A DNA stretch of 13,953 bases. Source: an uncultured Oscillospiraceae bacterium (GTDB lineage: Bacteria; Bacillota; Clostridia; Oscillospirales; Oscillospiraceae). The stretch lies in assembly GCA_934515035.1 (NCBI GenBank), contig CAKSXP010000022.1, positions 1 to 13,953 of the forward strand. The letters are read 5' to 3'. Position numbers and translations under genes: made by a program. This document shows, piece by piece, positions 12,799-13,953 of this stretch (position 1 is its first letter; each line of letters opens with the position of its first letter). The notes under the pieces were generated by a model. That model did not search any database. It saw nothing but the letters and a program-made list of their open reading frames with translations, and was not told the origin of the DNA.

Positions 12799-13953
12799 TC
12801 AGAAAGTGACGCGCTCGGCGATGTAATTTCTGACCTCGCTGATGGGGATGCGCACCTGTTCCATGCTGTCGCGCTCGCGGACGGTGACGCAGTTGTCGGC
12901 GGGGGTCTTGTCGTCGCCGACGGTCTGGAAATCGACGGTTATGCAGAAGGGCGTACCGATCTCGTCCTCGCGGCGGTAGCGCTTGCCGATGGAGCCGGCG
13001 TCGTCGTAATCGACCATGAAGTCCTTGGAAAGCTCGGCGTAAAGCTCCTGTGCGGGGCCGGCCAGCTTCTTCGACAGAGGAAGGACGGCGCATTTGAAGG
13101 GCGCCAGAGCCGGGTGCAGGTGCAGCACGGTGCGGACGTCGTTCTTCTCCGCGTCAACGACCTCTTCGTCGTAGGCGTCGATGAGGAAGGCCAGCGTCAC
13201 GCGGTCCGCGCCGAGGGAGGGCTCGACGACATAGGGGATATAGCGCTCGTTCTTCTCCTGGTCGAAATAGGTCATGTCCTTGCCGGAGGTGTTCTGGTGG
13301 GCAGTCAGGTCGAAGTTCGTGCGGCTTGCAACGCCCCAGAGCTCGCCCCAGCCGAAGGGGAACACGAACTCGAAGTCGGTGGTCGCGTTGGAGTAGTGGG
13401 AAAGCTCCTCCGGGTCGTGGTCGCGCAGACGCAGGTTCTCGTCCCTCAGGCCGAGGTCGAGCAGCCACTTGTGGCAGAACTGCTTCCAGTATGCGAACCA
13501 CTCAAGCTCGGTGCCGGGGGTGCAGAAGAACTCGAGCTCCATCTGCTCGAACTCGCGGGTGCGGAAGGTGAAGTTGCCCGGCGTGATCTCGTTGCGGAAG
13601 CTCTTGCCGATCTGGCAGACGCCGAAGGGCAGCTTCTTGCGGGTCGTGCGCTGGACGTTCTGGAAGTTGACGAATATGCCCTGGGCGGTCTCCGGACGGA
13701 GATAAACGGTGTTCTTCGCGTCCTCGGTGACGCCCTGGAAGGTCTTGAACATGAGGTTGAACTGGCGGATATCGGTCCAGTTGTGCTTGCCGCAGGACGG
13801 GCAGCAGATGTTGTGCTCCTCGACAAATTCCTTCATCTGGGTCTGGGAAAGCGCATCGACGCTCTTGCCGAGGTCGAAGTTGTTCTCCTGGCACCAGTCC
13901 TCGATGACCTTGTCGGCGCGGAAGCGCTCCTTGCACTCCTTGCAGTCCATCAG
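12799..13953 (-). CDS. glyQS: Glycyl-tRNA synthetase, single-chain type (5' end outside window)
   Basis: The visible 384 codons are the C-terminal part of the homodimeric, eukaryote/archaea-like class II GlyRS of about 460 residues. About 80 N-terminal residues are missing beyond the window edge. Counting from the internal MDCKEC at 13950, it shows zinc-binding cysteines (3, 6 and about 50/53), the [12 protein letters not shown] segment (85-96) and motif 2 [19 protein letters not shown] (118-136). Motif 3 ([13 protein letters not shown]) and the C-terminal anticodon-binding domain follow. The enzyme charges tRNA-Gly with glycine. The ATG at 13950 is not the true start, since the frame stays open to the window end and relatives have a conserved PLMDC there. 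It is followed after 4 bases by the LTA-synthase-like gene. Confidence 0.96.
   Translation of the reverse strand: MMDCKECKERFRADKVIEDWCQENNFDLGKSVDALSQTQMKEFVEEHNICCPSCGKHNWTDIRQFNLMFKTFQGVTEDAKNTVYLRPETAQGIFVNFQNVQRTTRKKLPFGVCQIGKSFRNEITPGNFTFRTREFEQMELEFFCTPGTELEWFAYWKQFCHKWLLDLGLRDENLRLRDHDPEELSHYSNATTDFEFVFPFGWGELWGVASRTNFDLTAHQNTSGKDMTYFDQEKNERYIPYVVEPSLGADRVTLAFLIDAYDEEVVDAEKNDVRTVLHLHPALAPFKCAVLPLSKKLAGPAQELYAELSKDFMVDYDDAGSIGKRYRREDEIGTPFCITVDFQTVGDDKTPADNCVTVRERDSMEQVRIPISEVRNYIAERVTF

Overview
The window looks like chromosome from an anaerobic, high-GC Gram-positive bacterium of the class Clostridia, probably a gut-type Oscillospirales relative. This is inferred from GC-rich codon use, a single-chain (eukaryote-like) glycyl-tRNA synthetase, an LTA-synthase-like membrane enzyme, a two-subunit class I fumarase, a BaiCD/FadH-type enoate reductase, and an ATP-driven acyl-CoA dehydratase activase. 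No phage, transposon, CRISPR or tRNA gene is visible.

Layout. Positions 1-409 hold no gene. They contain a strong hairpin (21-52), three diverged tandem repeats of about 65-72 bp (43-234), a terminator-like hairpin facing the minus strand (about 225-262), and a possible structured leader. Two plus-strand genes follow, 20 bases apart: a class I fumarase alpha subunit (410-1252), without its usual beta partner, and an FMN/FAD/Fe-S ene-reductase (1273-3222). A bidirectional terminator separates them from a pair of small divergent XRE-type regulators (3287-3520 minus, 3644-3874 plus). The 123-bp region between the regulators carries an 11-bp perfect dyad that overlaps a TATAAT box.

From 3881 to the right end every gene is on the minus strand. 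Reading in the direction of transcription, these are: glycyl-tRNA synthetase (5' end outside the window), an LTA-synthase-like sulfatase-fold membrane enzyme, a small single-pass membrane protein, a cytoplasmic molybdopterin enzyme most like acetylene hydratase, a terminator, then a new extended -10 promoter and the acyl-CoA dehydratase activase system. The first three genes are packed with 4-bp and 1-bp gaps and look like one operon. The molybdopterin gene is 36 bp further on and may belong to it.

The activase is split into two overlapping reading frames (984 and 429 codons). Just upstream of the overlap is a run of seven A residues. Removing one A would join the frames into one protein of about 1405 residues. 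This may be a true gene split, a frameshift or slippage site, or a sequence error.

Taken together, the metabolic genes suggest reductive or dehydrating chemistry on unsaturated, hydroxylated or aromatic substrates in an anaerobe (fumarase, ene-reductase, molybdopterin enzyme, radical-type dehydratase activase). No substrate can be assigned from sequence alone, and no dedicated dehydratase or electron-transfer partner is present in the window.
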